From positions 6,831,795 to 6,895,794 of the forward strand of contig NC_134280.1 in NCBI RefSeq assembly GCF_949628215.1: 64,000 nucleotides of DNA, in the 5' to 3' direction. The stretch is from Phalacrocorax aristotelis. Its lineage: Eukaryota > Chordata > Aves > Suliformes > Phalacrocoracidae. This document shows positions 22,991 through 37,570 of the stretch, one piece after another (within the stretch, counting starts at the first letter, position 1; the number at the start of each line of letters is the position of its first letter). A program made the translations under genes and the position numbers. Below the pieces are notes generated by a model that was not told the origin of the DNA, searched no databases, and saw only the letters and a list, made by a program, of their open reading frames with translations.

Positions 22991-25900
22991 TAGTCTTTTC
23001 CCTGCCAGCAGGATCTGCCTCTCCGCTCAGTGACGACTCCTCCACATGACATGATCTGTGAAGTAGGGTGCTGGCCCTGTTCAGACATAGGGAAAGGATG
23101 GCTGACTGGCAAAGGGGATCAGAAAGGCAAAGGGGATCACAAGACATGTTTGGACATTGTGTGAGGTGGAAGAGGACTTGTCCCAGCACTGGTGGGACTG
23201 AGGAGGAGGTGGTGAGACCCTGCCCAGAAGGCTGGGGAGGGGAAATGGGCCAGCATGACTGTCAGCTGCACAAAGGCAAAGGACGAAGAGGACTGACTTT
23301 GGTGCCAGGGAAAGAAGATCCATGATGAAAATGGAGAAGGGAAAACAGAGAAACCCTGTTTATGCAATGGGTGTTGAGAAGGTCCAACATTTCTAGTCGT
23401 GTGGCAGAGACGGTGTAGTGCAAGCATCGCAATGCTGTGAAAAGCAGTGCTGCAAAGTAAACTGGATAGCCAAATGAGCCAGAAGGGACGCAAACCACCA
23501 GTGTAAAGCAGAGACTTCTTATAATCCGACAAGGTGGACAGCTATCTTCCATGAAGAGTACTTCAGAAGGCTGCAAGCTGAACTCAGATGTAGCAATGGC
23601 TTTCCATGATCAAGGCTTTCATATAATATTTGCTCCTGGAAATTAAAGTTCATAGCATTTTGGATAAGGTATTTGCATATTATAACCCCTGATCTCTTTG
23701 CTCTTTCTTGCTGCCTGGTTCCCAGTTCCTACCACCAAACTCCAGTCTCACCCTGTACTTTCTGTCTGTCCTGTTCCTTTATGTGAATCTGATGCCGCTA
23801 CTTATTCACAGCATCTTTCAGCTAAACTGGTCTTTGCTCAAGAGATGGCACTTTTCCTGCAGACTCAGGAGGCTGTAATCTTTTTTAGCACTGACATGGC
23901 TTAAATGTGTCAGCTGGGACTGATTCTGTTTCCATACGCTTGAAACTTTTCTACTGTGTGTATAATGGTTACTCAAGCATATCTGCTTTTTTTCCTACCG
24001 AGAGCAGTTGTAGGTATTTTAAAAGCTGTGAATGATAACTACAAAAGCCTGGCAGCACTGACTGGAGAGTTTTTTTGAAGTATTGCTACAAATCATTTTC
24101 ATCAGTAACTTCGTAAGAAGCACATGAACTCTGATCTTCAGGAGCCACATTCAGCTGTACCAAAAGTATCCCACTAAACCAGACCTCCAGTTCCTTCAGG
24201 ATATCCTGAACTCAGACATATCCTCTTCTCACTTCAGGTTGGGAAAAATGTGCTTAGACTTAGACTTTTTACATCTCTGTTTGGTAGTATGAAGCAATAA
24301 GGCTTCTGCAACTTTTGTTTCTGACTATCAGTGTAGTCTTCCATGTAGCAACACCTTTATTTTCTCTGTTTAAGATAAATGTCCATAAAACTCCTGTTAG
24401 TTGCAATGAAACAGCTCAGCAAAGTTTCTTAATGACACGTAATTCACCATTTTTTCCTCCACCTGGCTCCAGGCTGGGCATAGTCTCAAGCACAGACAGA
24501 ATCAGAAGACAAAGCAAGGAGGTTTATAAAGGACGTTACCACTAGAACGAGACTGTAGGATTTATAACCTATTCTCTCTGGGCCAATGCTTTAATGCAAG
24601 TAAACACCTGTAGCTATAAACATTCTGCCAACAGTACAGTAAGAGTGACATCGACTAGAAGTTAAGCATTTCTGTTTGATAAAATTGTAACCATTCCTCA
24701 TATTTTTTACAGACTAATTCCAAAGATCATGAAGAAAAAACAAACTCTTGCCATAAGGGTTATTTTTCCCCTAGTTTGGACAGTGGAAGCAACAGAAGAG
24801 GGAGGAAGGGCGAAATGAAGATCAGAAGAGTCACCAAAACAAAACCTACCCAATCTGTTCTGACCTGAAACAACAAGTGACATCAAATATTCCTGCAGAA
24901 CAGAAACCCACGCGTTTAGCTGGATGGTAAATCTAGCGTCAGATGCAAACACCGTTTGACTGGTGCTCCCACATGCACTGCCCTTGACGCTTTACCATTT
25001 TTTCCCCTTGTGGAGGAGACTCAGGCCTGGTAACCTATAGAGCCGTCCCACTTCTGCGTAAGCAGCAGAGGTTGTTTATAAGAAGTGTAAACCATTAAAA
25101 AAAGATGCTGAGGAAACTTTAGAAATGGAGCTGTTGTCAGCAGAGATTAAATTGTATACCAGCAGCACGACATTTATGCACTGCTACTTAAACTGTGACA
25201 AATGGTTGCAAACATGATAGTTTCAGGATCTTTAATCTAAATGAATGGTGCTTTTAGCCTACCTCTGACTGGAATTCATTTTGGAAATAAAGAAGCATTT
25301 CCAACTGGGTTGTGTACAGAACTACACCACTACACCATCAATGACTGAAAGGGCAGGAGTCACAGCTCTCACAGCTCTCGACAGTACTTCGGCGGAGTGT
25401 AAGGACTGGAGCAGGCTGTCACTGTGTATTTATTCCCTTGTGAGTCCCAAGCAACCTCTGCGATGTAAAGTAAGATTTTTACCTACCTGTCGACCTCATA
25501 GGAATTCTTTCCAAGGAGTTTTTTCTGGTCTTTCATTTTTCTTGTTACAACAACACGCATAATGTAAACTCATATAAGGCAGCAGAGATTACATTAAAAT
25601 GTAATTTTTAAAATTACAAATATCTCAGATAGCAAGCTATTCAAAAATCATTTCCATCATTATCAGTTTAAATGTAATATTAACTACTGGAGAAAACTGA
25701 TGGCATAGGTAGTTTATCCTATTTACGCTAAATTTATTCCTGTGTTATCCTCAGAGACTCTCAGCTGAAGAAACTGAAAGCACAATTCTTACAAACAAGT
25801 ATTTACAAAGTGATTTTTTAGTGTTTATATTCTTGTAATACAATATTTATAAAATAATCTAATTGCAAACATTCCAAGGTGTTCTTCAGCAGATAGCACA

Positions 25901-25994
25901 AGAGAAAAATTCACTGTTTTATCCCGCACCCCCCACCCCCCACCTCCCTGTTCTCAGTCAGTGACTTGACTGTACCTCTTGGAGATTTCAGAAT

Positions 25995-26042
25995 TAAAAA
26001 AAAAAAACCAACAAAAAAAAAAAAACAACCCACAAAACCAGG
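25995..26042. repeat. A-rich low-complexity tract
   Basis: Two runs of twelve A's are separated by CCAAC and followed by CAACCCACAAAACC. I see no LINE 3' end attached, so I read it as low-complexity sequence and not as a retrogene tail. Confidence 0.8.
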
Positions 26043-27017
26043 AAAATATCTTAGGTGAAAAACATTTCTTCAAAAAAGAAACAAGTCACTGCAATTACAG
26101 CAACGTGAGTTTGGCATATAATCAGGTGACCAGCTTCTGACGCTTGCGTGAGACTTCAGCAGCAACCCGCTGCGAGATTCGCAGCTGAGGGGGAGACCTG
26201 AGGGGTGACCTGGGTGACGCACTAAGGAAAAGATCCCTGAAAGTTGCCACTTTAAACCCTGAAGTTTACTCCAGCTTTTTTACAGCTCCTATATTTTTCA
26301 AAAGACAATAAAAACAATCTTCCCTGTTCAGTTTTTTGAGGGAAAATACAATCTTTGTTCAGAAGAAATTCTTCTGATGAAATACTTAGAACAAGGTTAA
26401 AATAAAGTTAAAGCTGTTTTTAAGAGCAGGAACGCACTGCCATCTCGTGGAGTGTGTGCTGGGAGCCAGGCTGATGCTCCAGGATGAAACGCACTCCAGC
26501 CTCGCCGCCCCCGACAGACATCATCTTTCTGTGCACACAGCCACATGTTAAAAAGCAAGTCGCTGTACCTTTGGAAATGATAAAAATTTTCCTAAGGAAA
26601 CATATCTGACCAAGCAAGATAAAAGACCTTTAAAAATACATCTAATGCAAAGATCAGGGTGAAATTCTGAGTTACATTGCCTCCCAGGCTACCTCTGTAC
26701 TGGGAGATTGGCACCTCAGCAGCCCGCTAAAGAAACCAGTCCCAGCACAGAGGCAGTTTTGACAGGGAAAGCTGATCTGTCTACTGATGTAGCAACAACA
26801 CCTGCCACCAAAAATGCATTATATCAGTAAAGCACGGGTTTTGCGGCAGATGCATAGACTCCGGGCTCCTGTGAGCACACGGGTGCCCAACGAGTCACCC
26901 CTCTGTGCAACCCTGACCAACACAGAAGTGCTGACAGAAAGTCTGCAGCGCGGCCCGCAGTTATTCTGCCAACCCTGCTGGGAATTGCCTGGATATAAAA
27001 GGGTATCGCCCTCTCTT

Positions 27018-27034
27018 TTTTTTTTTTTTTTTTA
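27018..27034. repeat. Poly(T) tract
   Basis: An uninterrupted T run of about 17-18 bases follows CCCTCTC. No retroposed gene is recognisable on the minus strand beyond it. Confidence 0.8.
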
Positions 27035-30000
27035 TCAGTGTCTGTTATTTCAATATATTAGAGCTGAGATATTCAGAGCTGCCTGAGGGTTTGGAGAATT
27101 AGATTCAAAATGTTCTAGGCAGTTCTGAAAATTCCTAAGAGAGTGATTTTACAATGCTATGAGTCTGATCCTTCAATCCCTCCTTGTGTAAGGAGCGCTT
27201 ACCTAGAGAAATAGTTTAAGTAGTATTGTCTTAGAGCCAAATTTTGACATTTAGCTGCTGGCCATGCCAGTAGCACATTTTTTCTCATGCTCTCCAATCT
27301 ACAAGTAAACTCAGTGAGCAAAAGCTACCTCCTTGCCTTTGGGCAAGGTGCCCTCCCAGATGTGCACCAAGAGAAGCGAGCCCATAATACAAAGATATTG
27401 TACTTGTGAGATGCACTCAGTGCTTGTAAGTGGAAAATAGGTTCCCCACATGCTATGTTAAAAATGGGGAAGAGTTTAATTACTCTGAAGAAAAATATGT
27501 CTTGGTTTGTTTGCCTGCTATTTTGCTGTGGGGTTTTTGTGACCCGCCGGCTTAGAATCGAGCAAAAGCTAACAGGCACAGAGACAGGAAAGATGGACCC
27601 ACGTGTCGTAGCACAATGCATTCACTCTTAAAGAAAAGATGCAGCAGAGAGAAGGCTGCCGCAAGTCCGAACTCAACTACATGCTGAAGATGCAGAAACC
27701 AGCTGGGAGCGGTTTGAAGGCCCCGGCACAGACAAAGGCTACGTGGATAAAAGACAGACTGATGGCTGATGTCAGTCAGACCAATGGAGAGAAGGTAAAG
27801 GAACCTTACCTCTAGTTTTCATGATGCCAGGGACAAACAGAGCCTACTGACAGTGTAAGTTCAGGGGGGGATCAGTTCTGTTAGGCTTTTTCCATGAATT
27901 TTCAGAGGAAAAAAATGTATGCATCCTGCTTGTATGCATGTGTCCAGCAGTCCACTCAGTGACGTTTTAATCTTCCAGCTAGTTTAACTAAGCCTGACAG
28001 AGAGGTAGCAGGCTCAAAGGCCCTGTATTCCTAGCACAGTTTATCAATACAAATGCTTAGACAGCAAATATGCACTTCACACCCCCATCAAGAAAAAGCT
28101 GCAGCAGGAATCAGAGCTCAGTTGTAACTGAGCTCCAAAGCAGGCACAAAAACATAGGAAACCAGACTTCAGGAGTTCTGCGTTTTGTAGGACTACTGCT
28201 TACTCTAACGCATTTCTCTCTATCACTAAATGTAGTGGCTGGTTTTCCTTCCCAAAGCATTTAAATTATTATATCTCAGGTGGTGAAAAGGAGATGGAGT
28301 GGAATGTTGATTTGATTTAAAAACAGGATGAGCAGTGGGATTTCATCTGGAAGGGAGCACAGAGATAGACCCATCTTTTGAAAGAAACAGCCAGGAGAAA
28401 ATGAAAAACAGGTCATAGCTCACCCCGAAACCATAATGCTGTGAAAGAGTCTGGCCTGAGTAAAGGATGGAAGTAAATATTCTCCATTCATGTCTAAAAT
28501 AGCACTTCCAGGCAATTTACTCTACGCCCAGTGCACCAGAATGGGTGTTCACACCCCACAAAGTAACCTTGAACAAGGTGTAAAAAACACTGTGCATAAG
28601 AGGCTGCCATGAGTTTCTAAAATGCCCTAAGTGCCTGATTTGATCCAGTGAAGGTTTATGAAATGAGGAAAAGCTGAGGTTTTTCCACCTCGCTCCCAGC
28701 TGGTAATTGCACTCATCATTCTTACTGTATATGAGACCATGGCAAACTGCGTGAGGATATATTTTGTTATGCAGGGTAGAGATGAAGAACCTAGACAGTA
28801 TTGGCAAAAGCTTGGCAGGGAATTCAGTATCACAAAAGCTCAAACTAAAAACTACGTTGAGCTCAGATCTGTGTTACTCTTCATCGAATTCACTAAAACT
28901 TGGAGGGTTCAGAAGCTCCGCTGAAGCTTGGAGGTTTCAGAGGTTCAGAGCGGGTTTGCCCATGTCTGCTGCAGATTCAGTTCTCTAACATAGTCACTGG
29001 ATTTCAGTAACTCTTTTCTTCTGTCCAGATCCATTAAAGCCTTCTCTTTAGTGCTGGCTGTTTCTCAAAATACACATAGATGAGCACCAGAGGATTTTTC
29101 AGCTCCACAATGCTGAGATTAGAAAAGGACACTACACCAATAAAAACAAAATCCTTATAAAGTCTTTGATGAAAACATGAGGCTAGTACATTTTCTTCAA
29201 TATACTTTGGTTTTTAAAATGCACTACTCCAATCACTTCTCAAAAATTATTTAAGCATATTTTGACTAATAACTTGACACATATTATCAACTGATACATA
29301 CGTAACTGCACATTGTTTTATTCAAAACATTTCCAGGTATTTCAGAAAGTAAAACGTGGACTCAAATAAGCATGGTTTCAATTCACCAGATCAAAAGCTA
29401 CCCCAGTTAGTGACACGTAGCATAAAGCCATCTGGTGACTTGCAAGAACCTTGGTCTGGTTTATGAACAGCAAATTAACCCTGATTAATAACATGCTTGG
29501 GAAGTGGTTGGACACAGCTATTTCTCATGAAGGTGGTATTTTAATAAATCTCCTACAGCCAAACATTATACTTAGTTTAGCTACATTTTACCACTTGCAA
29601 CTTTTTCTTTGTAACTGGGCTTTTGCTCCCTGTCAGCACCCAACTGCCCTCTCCTGAGCAGGTCATGCTTTTTAGCTCCACACAGCTAATGTCTGCTGGA
29701 GAAATCTGCTTTGTCATTTGTGCCCATTTAATCTGTGAATGCTGTCAGCACTACATCTGAATGTCGCAGCGGTACCCAGAGGTCCAGTCCAGTCACCATC
29801 CCGCTTAGTCCTTGCCTCCAAGGAGCTAATTCACAATGAATAATGAATAATTTAGCTGACAAACTTAGTCTGCTTGAGAAATACCCATGAGCACATTTCA
29901 GTTTCTTCAACTATAATCATTAGTCAAAATATGCTGGAATAAAGATGGGGTGAAAAAGGTTGAGGGGAAGAAACATGAGGAAAAGTAAAGGGGATCATAC

Positions 30001-31533
30001 CTGTATTTCTGGAGAGCACAGCATGACTTCAGGCTCCTAATTTCCATTCCTTATACACAATGGATGAAATTAATTTGGGAAGGAGAGAGAGAAAAAGCCT
30101 TTTCTCTCTCTAGCTTAGATCAGAACTAAAGAACTAAAATAAATTTCACCACTTTCCATTCCAAGTACAAGATTGCCTTCTTTAACTATGTTTTTTCTAT
30201 CGTACAGAGGCACCAGAGTGCCTATAAGGAGAGGCGGAAAATTGTACTTAGTCCCTACCCCACACGCAGAATTCTGCAGCAGAAATCACGCAGTCCATGC
30301 ATCCAGGCACGCGACGCAAGTGCAAACGCATGCTGGGCCAGCCACACGTTGGGAGCAGCTCACTCTGGACGTATGTCTGTCCTTTGAAAAGTGTTCCTGC
30401 ATTCTGGGGGAGGACAGCCACCCCTTTGCTCAGGTGAAATGTACCACCCTTAAGTGCTCTTCATGCATAGTGCCCCAGCTAAGAGATTTAGGGTGACCAA
30501 AAGAGGAAGAAATTATCTGTGGCAGGAGATATTAGCCCACTACTGAACTGGTTCAGGCTACAGGAGGAAACAGAGCAGGACCAAGAGGTACTGCAATACC
30601 TACCATTAACTGCTGCACTTCCTGAGTTAATATAGTTTTCTAAACACATGGGATTTCTCATACTGTGTGCAAGACGAACATACCCAAGGAAGACTCTTGC
30701 TTCCTCTACATAACACTAGCAGAGCTAAAATATGAGCCTAATTCTGGGTTTGTTCCATGTCTACCAGAGTGACTATACACAGACAGCAACCAAGCTACTG
30801 CAGAATTACATCAATATACTTACACAGTAATATTAAGTATATAAAAATACTTAATATCTGATCTATCCCTTACCAGGTGACTTTACTGCTGCAGGTCTAT
30901 GGCCTTAAGGATGCATATGCCACTTTTTTCTCAAGTCTAATGTCTGACCTGTAATCTGAATTTCTCTAGGAAAGGAAAAGGAACTAAATTGTATTTTACC
31001 ATTAACTAATAATTGCTTTTGTTGCTCAAGTAAAATAAAGCATTTCTTTCATTAAAAACAAGCACGTGGCACTTACAATATTGTATAAGTGACTGAGAAC
31101 TGGTTCCCTGACTCATAAACATCACAGGCAACTTTTAAGACTGAACACTGGAACATAGAGTGCCCGCCTTCCCTTTAGTCCTTCAACACAGAATAGCAAT
31201 TCTGAAGTGAAAATAAAGTCTCCCCACTCCCTTTCTTTATTCTCTTCAGCAAGTTTAGCAGTCAGGTTACTGCCACAGAAGTGAGCACGAGCACGTGCGA
31301 GCTCTGTGCTATATTAGCAGAATTTTTTGACAGGCTTCTTTATTTTTGTAAACATGGGTGAGGGATGTTTGTTATAGTTCTTATACATTGAGGTTGACAG
31401 TGAATATCAGACACAGCGATCAGTCAGAGCTAAAAACACGATTTACAGATTCACGTTCTAAATGTCCCTTTTAGAAAGAAGATGTTTTGGGTAAATAATT
31501 GCTCAGGATTGTCTAGAAGGAAGTTTATCAACC

Positions 31534-31836
31534 CAAGTCCCTCCCAGGCAGGTGGCAGTTCAGTCTGCTAAGGACACAACTCTGTATGCAGCTGCTTCAA
31601 AGACAGAAAAGATAACTAGACAGATCTGCCTTGGAGGCAGGTCATCAACAAGGGGATGTCTCCTAGACAGGTACGTGTTCTTGTCTGCCTGGGAAGTGAG
31701 TTATGAGCCTTTGTACGGCACCTTTCAGGTAAGCAGCTTATTCAGCTCTGCCTAGAAGGCAGGTCAGCGTGTAGATATGCCTAACAGGCACAGAGTTATG
31801 CAAATCTGCCTCTGCATACCTTCAAAGGTCCCCAGA
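31534..31836. repeat. Degenerate minisatellite, about 30-bp period
   Basis: A unit like TCTGCCTNGAAGGCAGGTCA recurs with a spacing of 27-32 bases. Recognisable unit starts are near 31534, 31564, 31592, 31625, 31657, 31684, 31716, 31747, 31776 and 31805. The best-preserved copies are at 31625 (TCTGCCTTGGAGGCAGGTCA), 31747 (TCTGCCTAGAAGGCAGGTCA) and 31776 (TATGCCTAACAGGCACAG). Many units contain a short dyad, TGCCT…AGGCA. The copies are strongly diverged, so the array is old. An open frame at 31552-31755 crosses it and is not a gene. Confidence 0.7.
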
Positions 31837-34800
31837 CAAGTCAAGAATTTCATTTTAATGATTTCAGCAGAAAGCCATTACTTCCTGTAAGAAATCATTT
31901 TCAGTACAGTTGCTGGATATGTCAAACTGCAGTTTCTTTAGCGACACACTCTTAATGCCAGATACCAGAACAGAATTCCTCTTTGCAAGGTTCTAGGAGT
32001 ATTCTTAATACAAAAGGAAATGTTGTTTTATAAGATTTGGCAGCGGGTTACTACAGAGAGCAAAACGTCCAAAAGAACAAGCACATACAACCGGAAAAAA
32101 GCAAACTGACAGTAGACACACTAAGAAGTTATATGTACTTTACCCGTACAAGCGCAGACGTTGGCCTACTGTTTTCTCTCCTGACAACGTAAGTAGCAGC
32201 AATGATTCCAGTGGAGGTTTAGGTAGAATTGGCAAAAGCGATAAAATGAATTTAAATATCATTCATTTCAAAAGGATTAAAAACCTTAAAAATCTCCAAT
32301 CAGCAAGGACTTCAGCAAAGCCATAACTTTAATCACAAAACCAGACAGCTTTTTGATGAAGATGACGAGCTTACTTCGCACGTAACAGAGGTATGTTTTC
32401 GGTGTATTGTGAATTCAGACAGCTCTCCATCAGGTATGATCGATTCAGGAGTTCAAGTTTTCTTCATTACGATATTATCTGCATTTTCACCTTTCCCATG
32501 AAAGCTGAGATCACACACAAGCCAGTAGTTGTGGACCAGTGTTTGAAACACCGTGATAGTGTGTGCTGGCCCAAAGTGAAGCAGAAGCCTTAGACGGAGA
32601 GCGGTTAGCGACCGAGAGTCTGAAGTGAGACAGGAAAAACCGTGACACTAAACAGCAGTTGTTTATTATGGAAAGGTTGTATATCTCTAAGAAAGACCCA
32701 GCGGCATCCACTGTGAGGGAAGAGGGAAGAGCACTGGTTTAGCCAGTGGGCCAGCAGCGGGCCTTTCCAGCCTATTGGGACCCAGTAGGGCAGCTTGGAA
32801 GCTCTAGTTATTTTAGGAGAAAGAGAAGCACAAAAGAGATGTACCAGGCTCCAAAATGTGCTGTAAGATAGACCGTAAATCGGGCACGTTTCATGGAGAA
32901 AGCGGGCCATATTCAGAAAATACAAGGCAAACAGCACTTGTTTAAACTAAAACAAAAAACAAGTTTGGTTTAATTCAGAGCAGCAGTAAGCCACTCTTTA
33001 AAGACTCAGGATATGAGACCCTGCACTTGTGTTACGCAGCACCACCTGGTCTGCCAACTGTCAGCAGGAATCTTAATGAGCGTGACTTATCTTTTCCAAG
33101 GGATATCCCCATAGGCACCTGAAGAAAGGTCAAATAATCTTTGTAGAGGGTTTTCTGTGTCTGAGCTTGATATTTGGCGTGCAAGCTATAATATATGTAA
33201 AAGACTTAGCATATAACAATCAAGAAAAAAAATCTGAAGTTATAAAACCACAGAAAATATAATTCATTCCTATACTGGCAGTATACGTGAGATTGTTGTG
33301 GTCTGCATAGCCCCCTAATCCAAATAGCTTAGTCAAACTTCTTTCACATGATCCTAGCTACTTTGATAGAGATAAAAATTCATACCAAAAGCATAGTACT
33401 GGCATCATTCCATGTTTGTTTGGCATCATAGAATACTCTTTTAAGCTTTCAGACTGTAAACTCTTCGTTTGCCATAATTCACTTATTATTTATTAAAGCC
33501 TATTATTCCAGGTCCAGAGAACCACTGAACAGATGTATTCACCAACAGCTGTGGATTTAGGCTTCCAAAACACTCTCTTTAATTAAAGGACACGTTTTTT
33601 AAAGAAAATTCTATTTTAAGTAGATCACTGTTGGGGTTTTGTTTTCTTTTTCCCAATTTGTGAAATTATCTGCCTTCCCTTTTAGATTTAACTAGTAATT
33701 GACTAAAAGAACTTTTTAGAAAACATTCCACATTCCCATCTAAAGAAAGATAAAAATTGTATTTAACCCCACTGCCTCAAACGTGAGTGAAAGGTGAGGG
33801 ATGAGATGATATTATTCTAAAATGCCTTTCCCGTACTCTGCTGCTGGGACCAAAGGAGATCCTAAAACACCTCAGAGATATCCAAGGGCTGATTTCATTT
33901 GTTCAACCTGGAATACCCCCACAGAGGCCCTCTCCATCTGAAGATCAGATGAACACCGTGTCTTGCCAGATGCTACAGCCTATGCATCCACCTCGTCACT
34001 GGTGTAGCCTGCTAATACCTGTTTAAATCTCTTTTAAATCTTTCAGGTTTTTTGCAGATGCTGAACTGGATTTAGGTAGGTCTCAAAATTTTAGTTCTGA
34101 ATCTTATACAATGTTTTTGCGTAAGGGTGCCCTTGCGCTGTCCAGAGGGTGCCCAGTAAACAGAAGTCATTTCACAGAACAGTTCCTGCATATCCACAGC
34201 CTTTTCTTATGCTGGAGCAGAGGAGATGGGTACCAGGCAATGCTGGCACTGCGTGACACTGCTGGTCGGCTGTGGCCATGCCTGGGCACGAAACTGCGCG
34301 TTAGCAGCTCACACCTCTGCCAGGCCTCTCTGGGAAAGGTGGCTCCAGTACAACTATTTCTCTGCACGGCACTGAAAAGTTGGTTGTCTTCTTTACAACA
34401 CACATTTGAAACTGAAATAGCTTTATGGTTTTATACACAAACACGCATATTTTCCACTTCAACTTCTCTCACAAAAAATGAGAATATAAAGGAATTTACT
34501 TCCCCCACCCACCCCGATATCAGTGTAACATTTCCAACAGCAGCTTAAAACTGCCTTCCCCATGGTGTCAGTTTGGAACCAAAGGGATTGCTAACCGGTG
34601 AGGACCAACTCTCGTATTCTGCTTTTGTTACACTGAGCAATTATGAAGTAACCTTAAAATTTCACCTACGGTTCAGCAGTTGATTATCATTCTGATTATG
34701 CCATCAGCTACACTGGTGCAGAGACAGATTAACTCACCTGGTGACAATGAAGTCAGTTCTGACTTGAACCTGAGTGACTGAAATTGAATCTGTCCCCTAA

Positions 34801-37570
34801 TCTAATTTGAACTATGGAATCATGACCACAGATGTCTTCACTAACAGAAGCATAAGTGTTCAACTGAAGCGCTGAGGAGAATAAAGTGAAGTACCTAAAG
34901 AACATCAGATTTCGAGTATCTTCACAGGGTGACACTCCAGAAGCTCAGAAGGGGGAGGAAAACCATACAAACAACTTCAGTTGCGGTAATATTGCAGAAG
35001 CTCCAGTAATTATACAGTCAATTATATTTCTTCCACGGGGTTTTGGACATCTTTGTATTTGTCGGCTCTAAGCACTTGAAAGAAACTGTTGAAAATACAT
35101 CCTTTAAAGTATCTACAAAATCTTGTGCAGTATAGTGCTCTTCATAAAAGAATATTGTAAAACTACAAGTATGAAAAAAAGCGCTTTCTTTGCAAGATCT
35201 AGCAATCACGGGGAAGGGGAAGATGGAGCAAATCAGGTGGCAATAAGCATTTTGAAATATTTGCAATAGTTGTTCCACACAAGTGGACGATTCTACATCT
35301 CATGTTCATGTTCATTATAAGAGCAGCCAAGTATTTTTTATAACTAAAATTCAGTTGCATTTCTACAGTAGCATTTCACCTTTATTAGGAAAAAATAAAC
35401 AAACACTAGTCTGTATGACAACTCTACGCCTCTTTCGTAATATATATTCTACTGTTATACTTTTCAGTGACCTAGAAAACTCCAGGAAAGCTAGAAAAAC
35501 TAGGTTCTCCATCAGGGATCCAAGCTGATAAACCTGGATCATAAGACATTGCAAAACAGACCTAGCAAACCATGAGTCTCTGAAAAGGCAAAAACATGGA
35601 CTGTGGGGTGACTGGGGTCACAGACTGACCATCACGCTGACAGCATCTGGATGTGGACAGAAAGAGCACAAGCTGTTGGTACTTTGTCATAAGAAAAGTT
35701 TGAAGAGTCCACCACACTTTGCCAGATGGTGCTTCAAGTCTCTTCTCTCTATAAAACCAAACAGAGCACATTTCAGCAGTGTGTGTTTGAGGCACGGTTT
35801 CACCTGGCAAAGTAGCGAACCCCTCCTAGCCAGCCAGCCAGCGACGTAAAGAGACACGAGCAACCACAGCCTTCATCAACTGTCCAGATTCTCACCAACA
35901 TGTGGATTTCTAATGAGATTGGCAAAGGATCTCAGCCCCCAGACCACACACCACAGCTGAATGGTATAGACAACATCTTCTCAACCACCAGTCAAGCTCA
36001 GTTAGGACCAATTTAATATACAATGAAATAAGGAAGCAAGCGAGCAGAGCTCCAGCTGCATTCAGCTTTAATGAACAAAAGAGTCCCTGCACAAATACTG
36101 CTTGCAAAATATTTTCTTTCCGAGGGCAGGTATACTGTCCTTATATTGTTTCAGTTTGACAGAGAAAAGATTATGCCTTGTCATCGTTCTGCTGAATGCA
36201 ACCACGATCAAAAATTACTTCTGAGGCAGTTAATAACAACTTTGAGAGTATCAGCAGAATCGTGTAAAACACCACTTAGATTTGGCAAGTTTAAACGGTT
36301 TTGAAATAACAGGTGAATAATATATTTGGATTTGCCTCCGTGGGCAGCCAGAGCAGAGAAAATTACTGTAAGACAAATTTTTTGACAAAAACTCAAGATA
36401 AACAACTCAGCTCCTTTTTGTCAAGAGTAACAGAGTGGGCGTATAAATAAAATGCAGCAGGCAGGATGTCTCTGGAGTTTAACAAGGCCTCCAGCACTCC
36501 ACCACACAGAAAACTCATTAACACACTGGAGAATCATGGCACAGATCAATTCAGATGAAGAACAGAGATTGTAAGTGAAGAGATTGCAGGTGAAGAGATA
36601 AGTGTCATGCTAAATCTGGCTGGGTAGAATATCAAGAAGGGACTTGTTAGATCCCACATTAATCAACTACCAGCAGTCCAGGGCAGAGCTGGTCCTGCTC
36701 CTCCCCTACCTGGGAAATTGCATTGCGGCAGCAGACTGCTAGTTCAAAATGTGTAGAGGATATTTATTAAAATCTGGAAGGTTCACCATCCCACCTGATA
36801 TGACTTAAACACATGAAGCTTTAAATCCACATCATGTTTAACCTTTCCTCATTTAATGTGCTCTGTGCAAGTCCTCCTCCTCCAAAAAATTCTCTTGTAC
36901 CATTCCACATTTTCACTACTCCTCAAATCTTCCCTCCTTAAAATCATTCTCTTACAAAGACTCTATAGGACAAAATGCCAATTAAAAGATTTTTCAATCA
37001 ACATGTATTGTATGGCAGTCATATTTATTAAGAACGGCAATAAAAATGACAACTCCATCATGCAGGTTTGTTGTGAAGGACAGAAGTCATTGTCACAGAC
37101 AGCCAAAGTCACAGACAGACAGACACGTAATGAATAACATTTTGTCAGATGTATTATTCTCAGCTGTGTGGGCATTTCCAGCCATCGGCATCCTTTATTT
37201 GTTTCTCTTTGTCAGATCCCTCTGGACTCTCCCCTGAATCTGTCAAATGTGACTGAAATATCTCACAGACCTGCTTTATCAGGTAGCACTGCATAAGTAT
37301 CTCAGCTATTAATGTGCAAACAGAGTGTCACAGATTACTCCACACCAGCTTGCACAGCAAGCATGCCTGGTGCCGCTTCACAAGGGAGAACAGCTCACAA
37401 CAATACCAAAATGCAGGGTTGGTCAATACTACTTCTCTCTGAGGAAGGGAGCCCCGTAGCCACCTGAAGCAGCCATGCGAATGGATGGCTGACCTGTGTT
37501 TTGAATGCCTGCCATGGCTTGGAAATCTGTACTACAGACATGTGCTACTTTTGCCTGCAACGCATACATA
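31837..37570. other. Gene-free DNA
   Basis: No gene or named repeat is supported. The longest frame, at 34111-34548 (145 codons), lies in a slightly GC-richer patch but has no domain or splice context. A short 15-bp tandem duplication (AGAGATTGTAAGTGA / AGAGATTGCAGGTGA) lies at 36564-36600. Confidence 0.5.

Larger units (their letters stand above)
21654..31533. other. Gene-free DNA with possible conserved non-coding stretches
   Basis: No gene is supported in this 10-kb interval. The segment about 21830-22180 looks like constrained non-coding sequence by texture: mixed composition, no repeats, and homeobox-type TAATGGATTAG and TCF/LEF-type ATCAAAG words close together. This is only an impression. 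Frames at 23137-23532, 25281-25562 and 30173-30496 show no domain. An 11-bp perfect inverted repeat with a 6-base loop lies at 30830-30857 (ATATTAAGTAT / ATACTTAATAT). Confidence 0.5.

Noticed and set aside
34111..34548. 145-codon frame in a slightly GC-richer patch
   Set aside because: The composition shift is small and no domain or splice site pattern supports a gene.
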